Notes: generated by a model not told the origin, from the sequence alone. Positions 36,415-48,598 are shown, numbered from the stretch's first letter. The stretch is 64,000 nt of DNA from Globodera rostochiensis (GCA_018350325.1 JAEVLN010000005.1:1126142-1190141); one strand, 5' to 3'. Made by a program: numbers and translations.

Positions 36415-38047
36415 TTAGGGTGGGGCTGAGACACCGTTCGCCGGGGTTGTTTTTGATCTAATTACAGTAACACCCCCAGATCGAGGTACAGTAACGCCGC
36501 TTGTCTGGCCGATACGATGACGCTGGAACAATTTCATGTACAGTTGGCGGCTGTCCTCGCGTATTGTTTTGTTGAGGGCCAAATAAATGACCGGAGGAAA
36601 TCCTTCGGACAAATTTAGCAAATTTATCTATAAATTATTATGCAAAAAACGAGGCAATACCATGAGCATGGAACCTGAAAAAAAGGAAAGTTCAATTAAT
36701 TTGCTTATGTTTGCTGACCATGCAAATTCGGCAAGTGTGATCATCCACTGATGGGCTTCGTAGTATTGCATGTACACGTAAATGGTGCCCGTCAATGTGT
36801 TGATCATGGAGACCAAGAACACTTGGATGAATGTCTTAAACGGCAGTTTAGGGATTGAGTAATGATTGATCCCAATTTGCTGTTTAAAGAGTTCTAATGA
36901 CCAATTAGGGCCGGAGCCAATCAGAAACAAGCAGCAATTAATTAACCTTTGCTTGCATTGTGTTTAACTCGGAGACAACGCTGCCAAACCGTTGTCGGTT
37001 TTTGCGAACGTCGATAAAAAGTTTGACCGCTAAGATCAAGTAGATGAGCGGACAAAAGAAAGCCACACTAATGTCTTGAAGAATTTGTAGGCGAACTTCA
37101 AACTGAATTTTGAAAATTGACTTTTTTTTAAATTTAGAACAATTCGTCGTCAGAAAAAGCGGTGGTTTTACGCTATTTTTAAGAAAATGTAGGTTATAAA
37201 CTCTTTGTTTTCATATACCATTGCCACCTTATGCTGATCATCATTTCGATAGCCAACAAATGGGTTGAAAAACCAGGCGAAGTATAGGCCACTGAACAAA
37301 ACGGGCTTAATGAACATGGCCCAGTAGAGGGCATAAATGCTGCAGGCGATGATCCAAAAAGTTGTCCGGCGGCCGGAGAAAAAAATGCGTGAGAAACGAG
37401 GGGAGCCGATTTCGAGGCAGCGATTGAAAGCCAAAATCTTCATTTTAATTTCCACAAATATATTTAATTATGCACTACCAATCAGTAGAATAAAATAAAA
37501 TTCATCTTTTACCAAATCCGCTGTGCTTTCAGCAATCCAAAATGCTAAAATAATTATAAAGTTTTTTTATAAAAAGCATTTTTATCACTTGTCACCGCTA
37601 CTCCCGAGAAATAAATCAGTGTCGGGTAAGAGCAGAAAACGGCACCGGTCAAGCTAAGCCATCCGGTGAAAAAGCCAAGAATCCACATGTTGACTAGGTC
37701 GGTGATGCCGATGTAGAAGAGAATCTTGTAGCATGAGTTGTCCCGCAAATGCTTCCAAATGGAGTACATGCTGGGCACGTACAGAACCTTCATAGAGAAT
37801 AGCATTCATTATTTTGTTAAATAGTAATTTTTATAAAGAAGGACAAATTTGAGTAAAAAATTAATTTGGTTATAAAATTTTTTTTATTTAGTAATGAATC
37901 GTTCACGTAGTAAATGGCGCACAACACGCAGGTTACGATTGATTCTGGCACAAACTGTCGACGCTCCAGTGGAATCGAGTCAATGTCCAGTCCCGTGCAG
38001 TTGTACAGCCGTTCGTATTCGGCATGACGGAACAAGAACAGCTCCAT
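36415..38047 (-). CDS. SRT-class serpentine chemoreceptor, copy 1
   Basis: Nematode-specific seven-TM receptor (7TM_GPCR_Srt), expected in the ciliary or plasma membrane of sensory neurons. Exons, 5' to 3' on the minus strand: 38047-37907, 37787-37589, 37544-37513, 37437-37228, 37102-36947, 36834-36719, 36674-36661 and 36602-36415. They join in frame to 351 residues. Class features: YERLYNCTG near the N-terminus, MYSIWKHLRDNSCYKILFYI, AVFCSYPTLIYFSG, WIAESTADL then ILAFNRCLEIGSP after TM3, PFVGYR, and NKTIRED after TM7. Exon 7 is only 14 bases and is present in all three copies. Met 38047 is chosen because copies 2 and 3 start at the equivalent residue; an ATG eight codons upstream also exists. 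The ligand is unknown. Confidence 0.87.
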
Positions 38048-38524
38048 CACCTTTTGACCGAACACCCACAAACTCGGTTAACAAATTGGCCGATAATTGG
38101 CTAATTTATTCTTTAAATACCGGTCGGACCCTCCAATTTAGGCAAACTTTAGAGTTTAAATTATTTTGAAGCTTTAGACCACCGTGAGCATTTTAAATGC
38201 AGATTAAGCCGTTTTTTCCGTATTTTACTTTACTGACGAGGCGAAGACAATAAACACGGACGGCTCTTTAGAAATGGTAGACCAATTAAAAGGCAAATTG
38301 CGTGAGGAAAAGAACAATTACCTCACAAAAAGAAAGCGTTGTTGTTTATTTATTTTTTTATTACGTAAAAAGTCCATAATCCAAAAATAAATTAAATTAA
38401 ATTTTGTTTAGGGAAAGAAAGTTTATTGTTTTTAGGGAAAGATTTTAAGAAAGTTTATTGTTTTTCATGAAGAAAGAATAAATAAAATAAATTGGGAATT
38501 ATTTTCACGCTGTCCATGGTTTTA
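38048..38524. other. Intergenic between SRT copy 1 and legumain
   Basis: No gene supported. It leads into a transposon inserted at 38534. Confidence 0.45.
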
Positions 38525-39754
38525 AATTCAAACAGAGTTGGCCGGGACCGGGATCCCGGCCGGGACCGGTCGGGAAATTCCCGGTTTTTTGAATCCCGAT
38601 CCCGATCCCGGTTTTTGAAAAATCGTAATCCCGATCCCGATCCCGGTCTCGGTTTTTGAAAAGCCGAAATCCCGATCCCGGTCGCACCGGGACTAACCGG
38701 GAAAAAGTACACTCCTAAGGATGGGACCGGGAAAAAATACACCCCTAAGGATGGGATTTTTGAGCACCAAATTATGCCTGGTTGTAGTATAGTGGTGAGT
38801 GGTGGGGGCTTTTTGGGTGAGTTGGTGGTTCAGATCCTCTAGTGTGCAAATGATTTTTTGCTACTTTCTCTTAACATTTAGAGTGGTTTAAATAATCACA
38901 AAATTCTTTTAAATTTTTCCGCTTTTTTTTAAAAATATTTTAGATACAAATTCACAAATACATTTCATTTTTTTGGTTGAACTGAACTCACAAAACGATA
39001 GGGTAGGCCCTGTTGTTGTGCTACATTCGTACTTTTTGAACCAATTTTCTTAATAAATCTTGTTAAATTTTGTAAAAAAATTCTACGGGCCCCTTACCTC
39101 TCCTAAAAAACTTCTTCATAAAAAGTGCCGTATTTTTAAAATTTTGGTTGCAAATCTCTTAACAAATTAAGCCAAAAATTAAAAATTTTCTCCGGCGGCG
39201 CCTATCGGCACCGCCGACCCCCCCCCCCCCAGGAGTAAGCAGAATTCGCAAAAAGCCGTCCTCCCCCCAGAAAATTCTTTAACCGGAGGGTCGACGATTT
39301 TCCGCAAAACCACAGGGAGGACCCTTTACTTTTCTAAAATAATTTGCTTTTTTTCAATAATTTCGAGTGATTCAAAACCCGTTTTTTTCATCACAAAAAT
39401 ATGTATTTGTAGGGTTTCTAACATAATTTGAGGAATAAAAAAAACTGGGACGCAAATGTCTGGGGCGCAAATGTCGGGTAACCATGCAATCGACGTTAAA
39501 GACAATGGGGAATATATTTTTGAAAATTAAAAAAAATTTGGTTTCACCTTGTAATCATTACAAAAAAAAATTTTTTTGATTGCCAGTCCCGGTTTTTCAC
39601 GTTTCCCGGTCCCGATCCCGGTTTTTGAAAAGGCAAAATCCCGATCCCGATCCCGGTTTGAGATTCTGGTCCCGATCTCGGCTTTCACGGTCCCGGTCAA
39701 TCCCGGTCCCGATTTTTCCCAAAAATCCCGGTCCCGGCCAACTCTAATTCAAAC
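38525..39754. mobile_element. Inverted-repeat transposon with CCCGGTCCCGATCCCGG ends
   Basis: The body is 38534-39745. Both ends are AGAGTTGGCCGGGACCGGGA in inverted orientation (21 bp identical), followed by arrays of CCCGATCCCGGT-type units. A direct repeat AATTCAAAC flanks it (38525-38533 and 39746-39754). Depending on how one base at each end is assigned, the duplication is 8 or 9 bp, fitting hAT (8) or Mutator-like (9) elements. The 1.2-kb interior is AT-rich with no transposase. It contains the GC-rich hairpin at 39195-39218. Confidence 0.85.
39195..39218. repeat. GC-rich hairpin inside transposon, copy 1
   Basis: CGGCGG c GCC tatc GGC a CCGCCG: the arms pair over nine bases with one c/a mismatch and a four-base loop. 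The same sequence occurs in other elements at about 45435, 55074 and 55183. Confidence 0.85.
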
Positions 39755-39942
39755 CAAATTTTTTTGAATTAATACCTCTTTTCATCATTTCAAAATTTTG
39801 CAAAACATTTTCATTTTCTCCGTGTTTCATTTTGTTTAAAGGGGTATACTTTTTTATTGAAGCATGCTTTAAATGGGCAAGCTAAAAAATGGTCTCAAAA
39901 TGCGAAGATTTCCAAAAATTCTTAGCGATCATTGACAATGCA

Positions 39943-42900
39943 TCAAATGACTCCACTAAGTTCAACATCGGCACATTGTTCAACCAATGCCATTTTGATA
40001 CGCTCAGCGTCCAACTCAGGACGCTCGCATAAGTTGACAAAAACATATGCATATTTCAACGCGTAAGGATTCTGAAAAGGAAAACAATGCCATAAATTTT
40101 AAAGGAAAAAAAATACTTCGCTAAATTTGAAGCAGAAATTGCTGAAGGTATGCACCACCTGAAAACTCTTTTTTTTACAAAAGGCTTTTAAGCAAAATAA
40201 ATGACTGATTTAAAATTAAAATAAATACTTTTTATGTTGAAACATAATTTATTAAAGAGTTATTTATGCGCACACTAATTTATTTCCAGCTCTAATCATA
40301 GTTAATGTTATGTTTTTTAAGTATTTTTTATTTTTTTAACAATTTTACGTTTTTTAAACAATTGGCTAGCAACAATTGCTGTGACATAAATATTCATTCA
40401 TATTCACCTCATGATGGCAGTCCAAGTCGCGAATTTTCTGCGGATAAATGGTCAAAACGTGTCGCCGATTATTTGCGTCATGCACCAATTTGTGTACAAT
40501 TTGTTTGATTTGCTCCTCAAGAAAACTTCGCTTCTAAATATTCGAAAATATAAATTAACAAAAAAAAAATGCATTTTTGTTTATGGAGAAAGTGAACTCG
40601 CTCAAAACGACCTTCCAAGCAACGTGGAGATTATGCCCAATCTCATGGGACTCATTCTGACGACGGGCCATCATCATCAGGGGAATATCACGAGAGGGAA
40701 ACATTGGGTAATTGTGCGGTGATTCCTGCATAAAATATAGCAATTATTTTGTAATTTACATTAATCTTAAAATTGGAATTTGTCACCAAAAGCTCTTTTA
40801 CTGAACTTCCTGAAAGAACCGAATCATTATTTTAAGGACAAAACATTGCAAGAATTGTTTTTTTATTTTGAATTGATAGAAACTCTTTCAGTTCTTTGGA
40901 ACCATCAAAAATAAATTCACTGTTCTGCCAATTCGTTTTGGTGCGTGTTTGTTGCCCATAAACTCCGCCACGTGTTCGTCCTCAATCAGCAAATCCCCAT
41001 AATGCATCACATGGCTTGTGTTTGTTTTTTGACGCACAATTCCAAATTGGGTTCGCAGAGTTTCAGTGCTCAAATTTTCCTTAAAAATTTTGTAATTTCT
41101 AATCAAAACAAATTTATAGAGCAACCTGATCCGAATCTTGTATCCAATTCACCGAGAACAGATCACCCAAACAATTTCCAGGCAAAAAATCTGTCTCGCA
41201 AAAGCAGCCCCAACTTGACTCTTCAGCATTTGCAGCGGTGACGGCGTAAACTAATTTTAATTACAAGAAAAAGGTTGAAAAACATTTTAATTAAATAAAA
41301 CTTTTATCATTTATGTTTCATAAAATTCACTTTTCAAACTCTTTGCCAATGTATGATCAAACATGGAGCCGGACTCGCAGGCTTCAAGATAAAACGTCAA
41401 TTCGCCATACATTTTTTTCGCGTGCATTGCCGTCAGTGTTTGTGTCAGATCTTTCACCGTTAACTAAACAAATTAATTTTTAATTTTATTTTTTTATCAA
41501 AAATTTAAAAAATATTTGTTGTTCCAATTGAAAAATTCTTAAATTTCAAGAAATACAACAAAAAACAGTTTAACAGCCAATAATATAATGTTACATCAGC
41601 TTGTGGGAATCCGATTAGTCCGACTGCTCCATGATCCGCGAAATATACGAAAACTTTGTCATTTTTAGTGCTAAATTGTTTTGATAAAAAAATGCACACA
41701 AAAAAAACATTGTGTTCACCTTTTCAGTACCGGCTTTCCCCCCGAACGCAGCTTATCGCCCAAAAGAACCGCCTCAAAATTTTGAGGATTAACCTCCGAA
41801 CCACGGTAATCAATTTTGACTCCTTTAATTTAAACAAAATTAATATTATTTTTGCATTTCTAATAGGTATAATAATTTAGAAAAAATTTCCCAACAATTT
41901 TTTCCTTTTTCTTCGCAAGAATTGAGCGGGATAAAGCAAACCCTTCCTATTTTACTAACAAGTTACCTTTGTAAACATCTTTGCCTCCTGGCTCGTTGAA
42001 AATTTTGCCTTTGTATGGGTTGCTGTAAAATGAAAAGAAATATACCGTATTTTCTCTATTAGTAACCCCCTCTCCATTTGAAACCCCCTCTCTAATTGTG
42101 ACCCCCCCTTGAGGGGGTTTGAAAAATAGTAACCCCCTCTCTATTTGAAACCCCCCTCTAATTGTAACCCCCCCCCCAAGCCGTGAATTTTAAAAATTAA
42201 GTACGATACATTTTCTGAAAATTTTCAACTTTTGCGGGAAATTAACAAGACAATAACGGTAATATTTTGGCTCTTGGGATTCGTTTTTTAAAAATAAGTC
42301 CCGGGATTCGAACCCGCAATACAACAACCGATTTACAAAAAGACAAACCACATGATACCGAAATAAGGTTGTATTTTGCCATTTACTATTTACTTTAAAA
42401 ATTTAGCATTTACTAATAAAAAAATAAGTGGCGAAGAATCGGCGAAAATTTTGAAATCGCAACTTCATCAAATCCCATTCAATTAAGGAAGTCGATGCTT
42501 TAAAATAGATAGTCAGAACATCAGAGAATAGTGAAAGCAAAAGCAAAACTGTTCTTTTTGCAGGGAGATTGGTTGTCATTTTTAAAAAAAATTGAGTGCA
42601 ACTTCCCGATTCCTTTTTTCTTAATTTTTAATAAAATTATTTTGTAGGGAATCAAAATATGGAAAAAGTTAGAGACTTGACGGTGCTGGACGGGCTCCCT
42701 CCCGGACAATGCGCCAATGATTATTAAAAGTCATGAAAAAATTTTTCTGCATAAATTGACCTCCATTTCAACACCGGTTTTGAACCCCGAACTCGAATTT
42801 AAACTTTTTTTCAAAAATTATATTCCAAAAATTATTTGCCCACAAAATTATGCAAAAAGCAAAATAAAACGAAAAGCAATCTAGCCCTGAACTTGTAACT

Positions 42901-44320
42901 CCATTTTATTTCAAATACAGCCGCGGTTGCTCTTGATTTGACCACTAATGCGCTTCCTATCCAAATTTTATCAAAATTCAAATTCCACATGCTTTTTGTT
43001 ATTATAAAAATTTATTTTGGTTCAGAAAAATAATATAAAATTTAAAATTATGTAAATAATTTTCAAAATAATACATTGAAAAATAGTAACCCCCTCTCCA
43101 TTTGAAACCCCCTCTCTAATAGTGACCCCCCCTCGAGGGGGGTTTGAACAATAGTAACCCCGGGGTTACTAATAGGAAAAATACGGTATTCAACCAAAAT
43201 CAAAATATTTAAACAATAAACGACTGTTTGTTATTGGCGATGTCGTCGAACATCATCGTTATAATTCGCTCCTTCGCCATTCCATGGTTGATTAATGTGT
43301 GGTAGGCATGACAAATATCGGCCTACAGCAACAAATTGGGTTCTAACAAACAATTAGTGACATAATTTGAATTTGATTAAAAATTAAAAAAGCATCGGTT
43401 AAAACTTTGGAATTTTGGCATTTTTTTGCAAAATGTTTTATAAGTTTATTATCCAATCCTCGACTTTATGACGATTTTAACAATGTTATTAGGTATTTGG
43501 TAAATATGGATTATAGGGCCCAGACTCAAAATCTCCCAAAACCACTTTTATAGTTTTTAAAAACAATAGTCTATCAAAATTTTTGTTTCCGCCTTTAAAC
43601 ACTGTTAACAAATAACTGTACCTTTTACCTGGGGAATAAAAAAATTCCAACACCAAAAATGAGACAAAATCGCCCAAATCCTTTTAGAGATTTTCAAAAG
43701 GGCTGAAAACGATTTAAACAATGAATTCGATGCCTCTTTCTCAATTGTGACTGAGTCCGAGCTTCGGCCAAAGCTAAAAATTGTCATAAAAATTGAAAGC
43801 CCGCTTAGGGGCCCACCGATTTGCAAGCAGACGATGACGGAGCAAGTGGGGCGCTCGCCCGAGGTGCCGAAGCGCCCCGAGGCGAGGCACCGAGCGCCGC
43901 CTCATCTACTGGCTTTGAACCTGCCCGGCTTAAAGGCTAAGCGACAAAAATCATTGCCCAAATATTTGTTTCAGCGCTTAAGAAAATCTATAGAAAATGT
44001 TTTGGTTGATTTTGAGTCTAGGCCCCTAGGATCCATATTTTTCACCTGATGCCGGTAGTTGAACCATCCGCTTGACCCAGCCACCAGTACGGCCCAAATG
44101 TTTTGGTCGTTGCTGTCACCCTCCTGTTCATAAGTAATGGATATTCGTTGGCCATCCTCTTCCGATGATAAGCCGCTGCTAATTTCGTTCAATTGCTCTT
44201 CAGAATAGCGACTGAATTATGTTCAAAAATTCTTTCACATTTTCACTTTTAATCGATTTACCTCAGGGTTAATGGCACAAAAAAGGCGAACAAAATGAAA
44301 AATGATGATAAAAATTGCAT
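39943..44320 (-). CDS. Legumain-like asparaginyl endopeptidase (peptidase C13)
   Basis: Cysteine protease cleaving after Asn, usually lysosomal or secreted in the gut. Thirteen exons: 44320-44262, 44211-44046, 43322-43225, 42022-41967, 41822-41720, 41670-41595, 41463-41331, 41250-41126, 41079-40903, 40725-40612, 40533-40408, 40158-40117 and 40071-39943. Total 467 residues, normal for the family. A signal peptide ([19 protein letters not shown]) precedes the catalytic domain: [20 protein letters not shown], the catalytic His in [12 protein letters not shown], and the catalytic Cys in LEACESGSM. Then comes [11 protein letters not shown] and a C-terminal pro-domain with conserved cysteines (LDCHHE, FCFKF, VNLCE). 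All phases match and no break is seen. Introns 2 and 3 (43323-44045, 42023-43224) are long because each holds a transposon; the other introns are short. Confidence 0.93.
42042..43189. mobile_element. TA-flanked inverted-repeat element in legumain intron 3
   Basis: The ends are TACCGTATTTTCTCTATTAG at the left and the inverted TACCGTATTTTTCCTATTAG at the right, followed by AGTAACCCC runs. TA at each border fits the Tc1/mariner TA target. Internal sequence near 43080-43160 repeats the left-end AACCCCCTCTC motifs. No transposase ORF is seen. Confidence 0.75.
43514..44028. mobile_element. Inverted-repeat element in legumain intron 2, GGGCC-GACTCAAAATC ends
   Basis: The left end TAGGGCCCAGACTCAAAATC matches the inverted right end TAGGGGCCTAGACTCAAAAT. 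A GC-rich block (43800-43930) occupies the middle. A related element lies at 62269-63022. Confidence 0.65.
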
Positions 44321-44916
44321 AATTATTGATGAAAGGTATTTTTATTTTTACTTAAGTTTTTGATTTATTATTAATGAAAGTAAAGCATTCATTACATATA
44401 AAGAGATGGGATTTGCTGTGTCTTATGATATTTTGCTCCATAAATTCACTGATAAGAGAGCACTCACTCAACTCACTCTCTTATCGGATGAAAGGGATGA
44501 AAAATAATAATTCTATATTTAAGTGATCATAAGAATGGATGAAACAAATGATTAATTACATCATCCATCCAAGGTATATAGAAAGATTCTTTATTCTAGT
44601 AATTTTAAATATACCTCCTAATCAATCTAAAAAAGGAAGCTTTTTCGGTAAAATTATTTAACATTTTTTAAACATTTCAATAATTACAACTTTCACTGAA
44701 CAAAAGGGGGGATCTGGGTGGGGGGGGGGGTCGGAAGCCTGGGTCAACTTACAAATTAACTGATTAATAACCGAGCAATTATAACTTTTTAACACCAATC
44801 AAACCTGAAGGTTATAGTGTCGATTGATCTGTCCGGTTCAGAAAAAATAATCAAAAGATCGAGGGTTTTCTGATTTTTTGGGTCAATTCTCCGACCAAAA
44901 TAAAACGCCAAAAATA
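44321..44916. other. Intergenic upstream of legumain
   Basis: No gene. A G-rich run (GGGTGGGGGGGGGG, 44717-44730) is the only notable structure. The proximal part should hold the legumain promoter. Confidence 0.45.
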
Positions 44917-45866
44917 GAAACAACCAGGCGTGCTCACGGATATCCGGATATCCGCGGATATATCCGGATATGGACGGATAACGGATATGGTTTTTCGGAT
45001 ATATCCGGATACGGACGGATAACGGATATGGTTTTTGGGATCGTCACGGATACGGACGGATGACGGATATGACCTTAATATCCGCGGGTATTCGTCGTAT
45101 CCGTTGTTTTTTTACTGCTGAAGGAAAATTTATTAAGTAATTCTTAAATTGGTTTTTAAGGATATATATAAATTTGAACATGGCCTAGTGGTTAAACTTT
45201 ATGGGTGATGCTGCTTAGGGTCGATGGTTCTATACCCTTTCGTGATATCAGCTTTGTTTTTTGCTTTTATACTTTACTCTTTTTTGAGTATTCCTATAAC
45301 TTTTTGAAAAAAATCAAACATAAAAAATAAATTTTAAGCATTTACATAAATAATTAGTTTATTTTAGAACTCAATTACCTAAAAATTGGACGATTTTTCT
45401 TAGCATAAGTCTTTAAATATTCAATTTTTTCTCTCGGCGGCGCCAATCGGCACCGCCGACCTCCCACCCTTCCCCCCAGCAGTAAAGCAGAATTTTCAAA
45501 AAAATTTTTGAAATTTTTCTAACAAAAATTTTAAAAATTCTTACCGAAAAATCTTTTTTGGAAAAAATTGACATTCTTTTCCTTTAAAATTTTCGTGTTA
45601 AGCTCAATACATATTAATTTCGATTTAATTTTAATCGGACGATAACGCGATCGGAAAAAATTCGCTTTGCAAAATCATTTTTTCGAACTTTGGAGAAAAC
45701 TCTAGCGATTTTTAAATAATTCGGATATCCGTGGACATCCGCGGACGGATATCCGGATATGGAATTTTGGAACGTCACGGATACGGACGGATAACGGATA
45801 TGAAATTTTGAGGACGGACGGATACGGATACGAAAATTCGTATCCGTGAGCACGCCTGGAAACAAC
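44917..45866. mobile_element. hAT-like non-autonomous transposon, CAGGCGTGCTCACGGATA ends
   Basis: The body 44925-45858 has perfect 18-bp terminal inverted repeats starting CAGGCG. It is flanked by an exact 8-bp target duplication GAAACAAC (44917-44924 and 45859-45866). Subterminal regions are packed with GGATATCCG-type units at both ends. No transposase. A GC-rich hairpin lies at about 45435-45458. Confidence 0.92.
45435..45458. repeat. GC-rich hairpin inside transposon, copy 2
   Basis: CGGCGG c GCC aatc GGC a CCGCCG, one loop base different from the other copies. Confidence 0.85.
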
Positions 45867-46696
45867 TATTTGAATAGAACTGAAAGGTTCAAGAAAATAA
45901 CAATATCGTCGCTAAATAATATCGGTAATTAATTACAACGCATAGCAAATAAAATGTTATCCATTTGCATCGTTCTCATTTATAATAAATGTTGATAATT
46001 AATTTAAGCAATTGCGTAAAATCGTCATCATTTTACCTTGAATATAATTTATAGATTATCAATTACGGTCAATCATTTGATCAAAATTTAATTGGAATTG
46101 TTGTCACCTTTTGAATGTCGTCGGTACCCAATAGCAAGAATAGTAAGTGTAAGTGGCATCGCATTTAAAGATTATATTTTTCCAGAAACCCAATCCAATC
46201 GTAGGGGTGTAAAAAAATACCCGCACATCCGGGTACCCGCACGCAGTGCCGTCCCCTCTAGGTAACAGATCCGCAGCTCATTCGCGGGGCGAATAACCGT
46301 AAGCCAGGGTATTTTGTTTCAAAAATATGGCGGGCACCAGCCCCGACGGGTACGTTATTTTTTCTATTTATAAAATTAAATCTTTGATGTAATTTCATAG
46401 CTTAAATTTAATGCACTTTTATATTAAAGAATTTCAATTATTTTGCATCGCGATCAACAATTGAGCTAAAACATTTTCTCTAAATGTGAATTCTTAATGT
46501 TATTATAATTTAACTATTAAAACGAGAAAAAAAATCAAATTTTTTAATAAAACGAATGTCATTTTCTATTTAATCCTAAATTTGTATATTGATTTGCATT
46601 TTTTCAATATTGATTTAAATAATAAATATATACACTATCACATTATGGAAAATAATTCACAAGTAAAATATTTTTCAAAAAAAAGTAATATTTCTT
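45867..46696. other. AT-rich intergenic region
   Basis: No exon seen. 46205-46350 has CCCGCACATCCGGGTACCCGC-like motifs, probably another decayed element end. Confidence 0.45.
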
Positions 46697-48152
46697 ATGG
46701 CTTCTAACAAAAATAATAACTATTTTTTATTATTGCTAAACTTACAATTTTTCTTTTGTGCTGCACACGGTATATTTTATAAAATAAATAAAAATTTTAA
46801 ATATATAAATTGTTTAATTTTGTTTAACAAAATATGAACAAACTTGCTTTTTTAGACAAACATTTGTCAGAATCAGTTAGTCTTTTAAAAGAAAGATTAA
46901 TTTCAATTTATGAAAAATATGACGCCGATTATACGCCAAATGTCCGGGCACTTCTCGCAAGTGAATACCGCAACTTCTTTAACACCTTAGACAATCTCAC
47001 TGAACAGCAATTCGAGTTGATTAAAGCGTTTGACAGAAAATGGACAAAATTAAACAAAATATTTTTAATTGAACCATCCAAAGTTTTTGAATTGATAAAC
47101 AGATTGGACAATAAAAAGCGAGAAAATTTGAGAAAATTTGTCGAAAACGCCGAAAACGTAATTAAATTGATGAAAATGTTGGCAAAAATTAATAATGCGA
47201 AGTTTGAGCGTCTCATACAGTCGTTGTACGATGTTCTGAATAGGGCGGAACGTATCGAATATGCCAAATATGTTGAGGAACAAAGCCGAGGCAACATTTA
47301 TTATTTATATACCGGCATATATTTGAATGATTATTCCAATTTTCCGAGAAAATTTGTTCGATAAATTTATTCAAATATAATTTAAAAGATAAACTTATAA
47401 ACAATTTAAGTTTAATTCCCTTTAATCCATTTTTAGAGATTCGAGTAGAAAGCATCTTTATGAAATATGCAAAAGTAAAGGTGGATGATTTGTTGAGTAC
47501 GAATAAAGAAAGTTATAAAGAGGTTGAAAAATATGACAAAAAATTTAAGAAATTTTTGGAGTTTTTTGTGACAAAATTTTTAAATGAATCCAAAGAAAAA
47601 TTGGAGGAATTTATTGCTGATTTGATGCAGAATTGCGAAATTAACATTTCATACAGACAAAAGGCCGGATCAGTGCTGTTCGATTACAGAAATTATTATA
47701 AAAAATTGATGTTAAAGAATGTATCGTTGGTTTTTGAGAAAAAATATTCCATTGAAAAATTAACAAAAAAATTATCGGAAATTGTCTCAGAATACAGCGA
47801 AAGTTTTTTGAAAAATTGGATGTCTGTTGAAAAATTTGGTAAAGATTTTAGCCAATATCGAAAGTTTGTTTGGAAGCAAATTTTAAACAAAATTTTAAAA
47901 AAGGAGGAACAAATTAAATTGGATATATTTTTGGATGAATTAGTTGAACAAAGGCAACTTTTTGAGTTAGAAAAATACGATAAAAGTTTTAAGAAACTGT
48001 TGGAACTTGTGAGGCAAGTTAAGGCTCGAGAGAACCAATTTATGCAGCTTTTCATGGAAATTCCGGAAGTGAAACTGTCGAGTTTCAGAAAATTTTCTTT
48101 CAAAAGTTTTTTGGATGAATTAGAAACAATGGCAAAAGAATTAAATTCATGA
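46697..48152 (+). CDS. Large secreted helical Lys/Glu-rich protein, with a GC-AG intron
   Basis: Exons 46697-46769, 46856-47290 and 47437-48152 give 407 residues. Exon 1 encodes a signal peptide (MASNKNNNYFFLLLLNLQFF then FCAAH). The rest is almost all alpha-helical by composition, rich in Lys, Glu, Leu and Phe, with repeated motifs of the type KYDKKFKKFLEFF and KYDKSFKKLLELV about 160 residues apart. Intron 1 is standard. Intron 2 uses a GC donor (CGAG|GCAACA) and a TTTTTAG acceptor; no GT donor gives a compatible phase. No membrane helix follows the signal peptide. Not recognised. It might be a lipid-binding or effector-type secreted helical protein, but that is only a guess from composition. 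Confidence 0.72.
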
Positions 48153-48525
48153 GCAGATTCGCATTGTTTGTTTATACAAAGCATAGTTATGATTGAAATT
48201 GTAAATCTTTTAGAAATTGCATAAATTTGTATTTAGAAATAAAAATTCTTTAAAGTCCTCAGCGTCTCACTATTTAAAATTCTAAATAAAAAGCAAGAAA
48301 CTCACTAATTTCCTGATTTTGTTAATAAAAATAAGAATGGGTATTAATGAAAATTTTCGATGCTTTTTGCTTTTTCTGAAAAATTATATAGGTGGTAATC
48401 GAAAAAATCGGAGTTGGTTTCAGAGTTTATGTAAGGATTTGAGTGTTCCGCTGGTTGGAAGCGAACGGTTAAAACGCCTATGGCGGGGGCAAAAGATCAT
48501 CCATAAAGAAGAAGGCTAATGGGAC
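48153..48525. other. Intergenic, part of a duplicated block
   Basis: No gene. 48430-48470 recurs at about 54208-54245. Confidence 0.5.
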
Positions 48526-48598
48526 GCCCCGGTAGCTCAGTTGGAAGAGCTGCCCACGGATTGGGTGGAGGACGTGGGTTCTAGTCCCACCCGGGGCT
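48526..48598 (+). tRNA. tRNA-like element, probable pseudo-tRNA
   Basis: Exactly 73 bases with a perfect 7-bp acceptor stem (GCCCCGG/CCGGGGC), a 4-bp D stem (GCTC/GAGC), a 5-bp T stem (GTGGG/CCCAC) and discriminator T. It has an A box-like TAGCTCAGTTGG and a B box-like GGTTCTAGTCC (one mismatch to GGTTCRANTCC). The anticodon stem, GCCCA against GGTGG, pairs at only two positions, and position 33 is G and not T, so no trustworthy anticodon can be given. It is likely a decayed tRNA or a tRNA-derived SINE head. Confidence 0.6.

Noticed and set aside
46834..46855. ATG at 46834 as start of the secreted helical protein
   Set aside because: It lies in intron 1; the upstream exon at 46697 supplies a clear signal peptide in phase.
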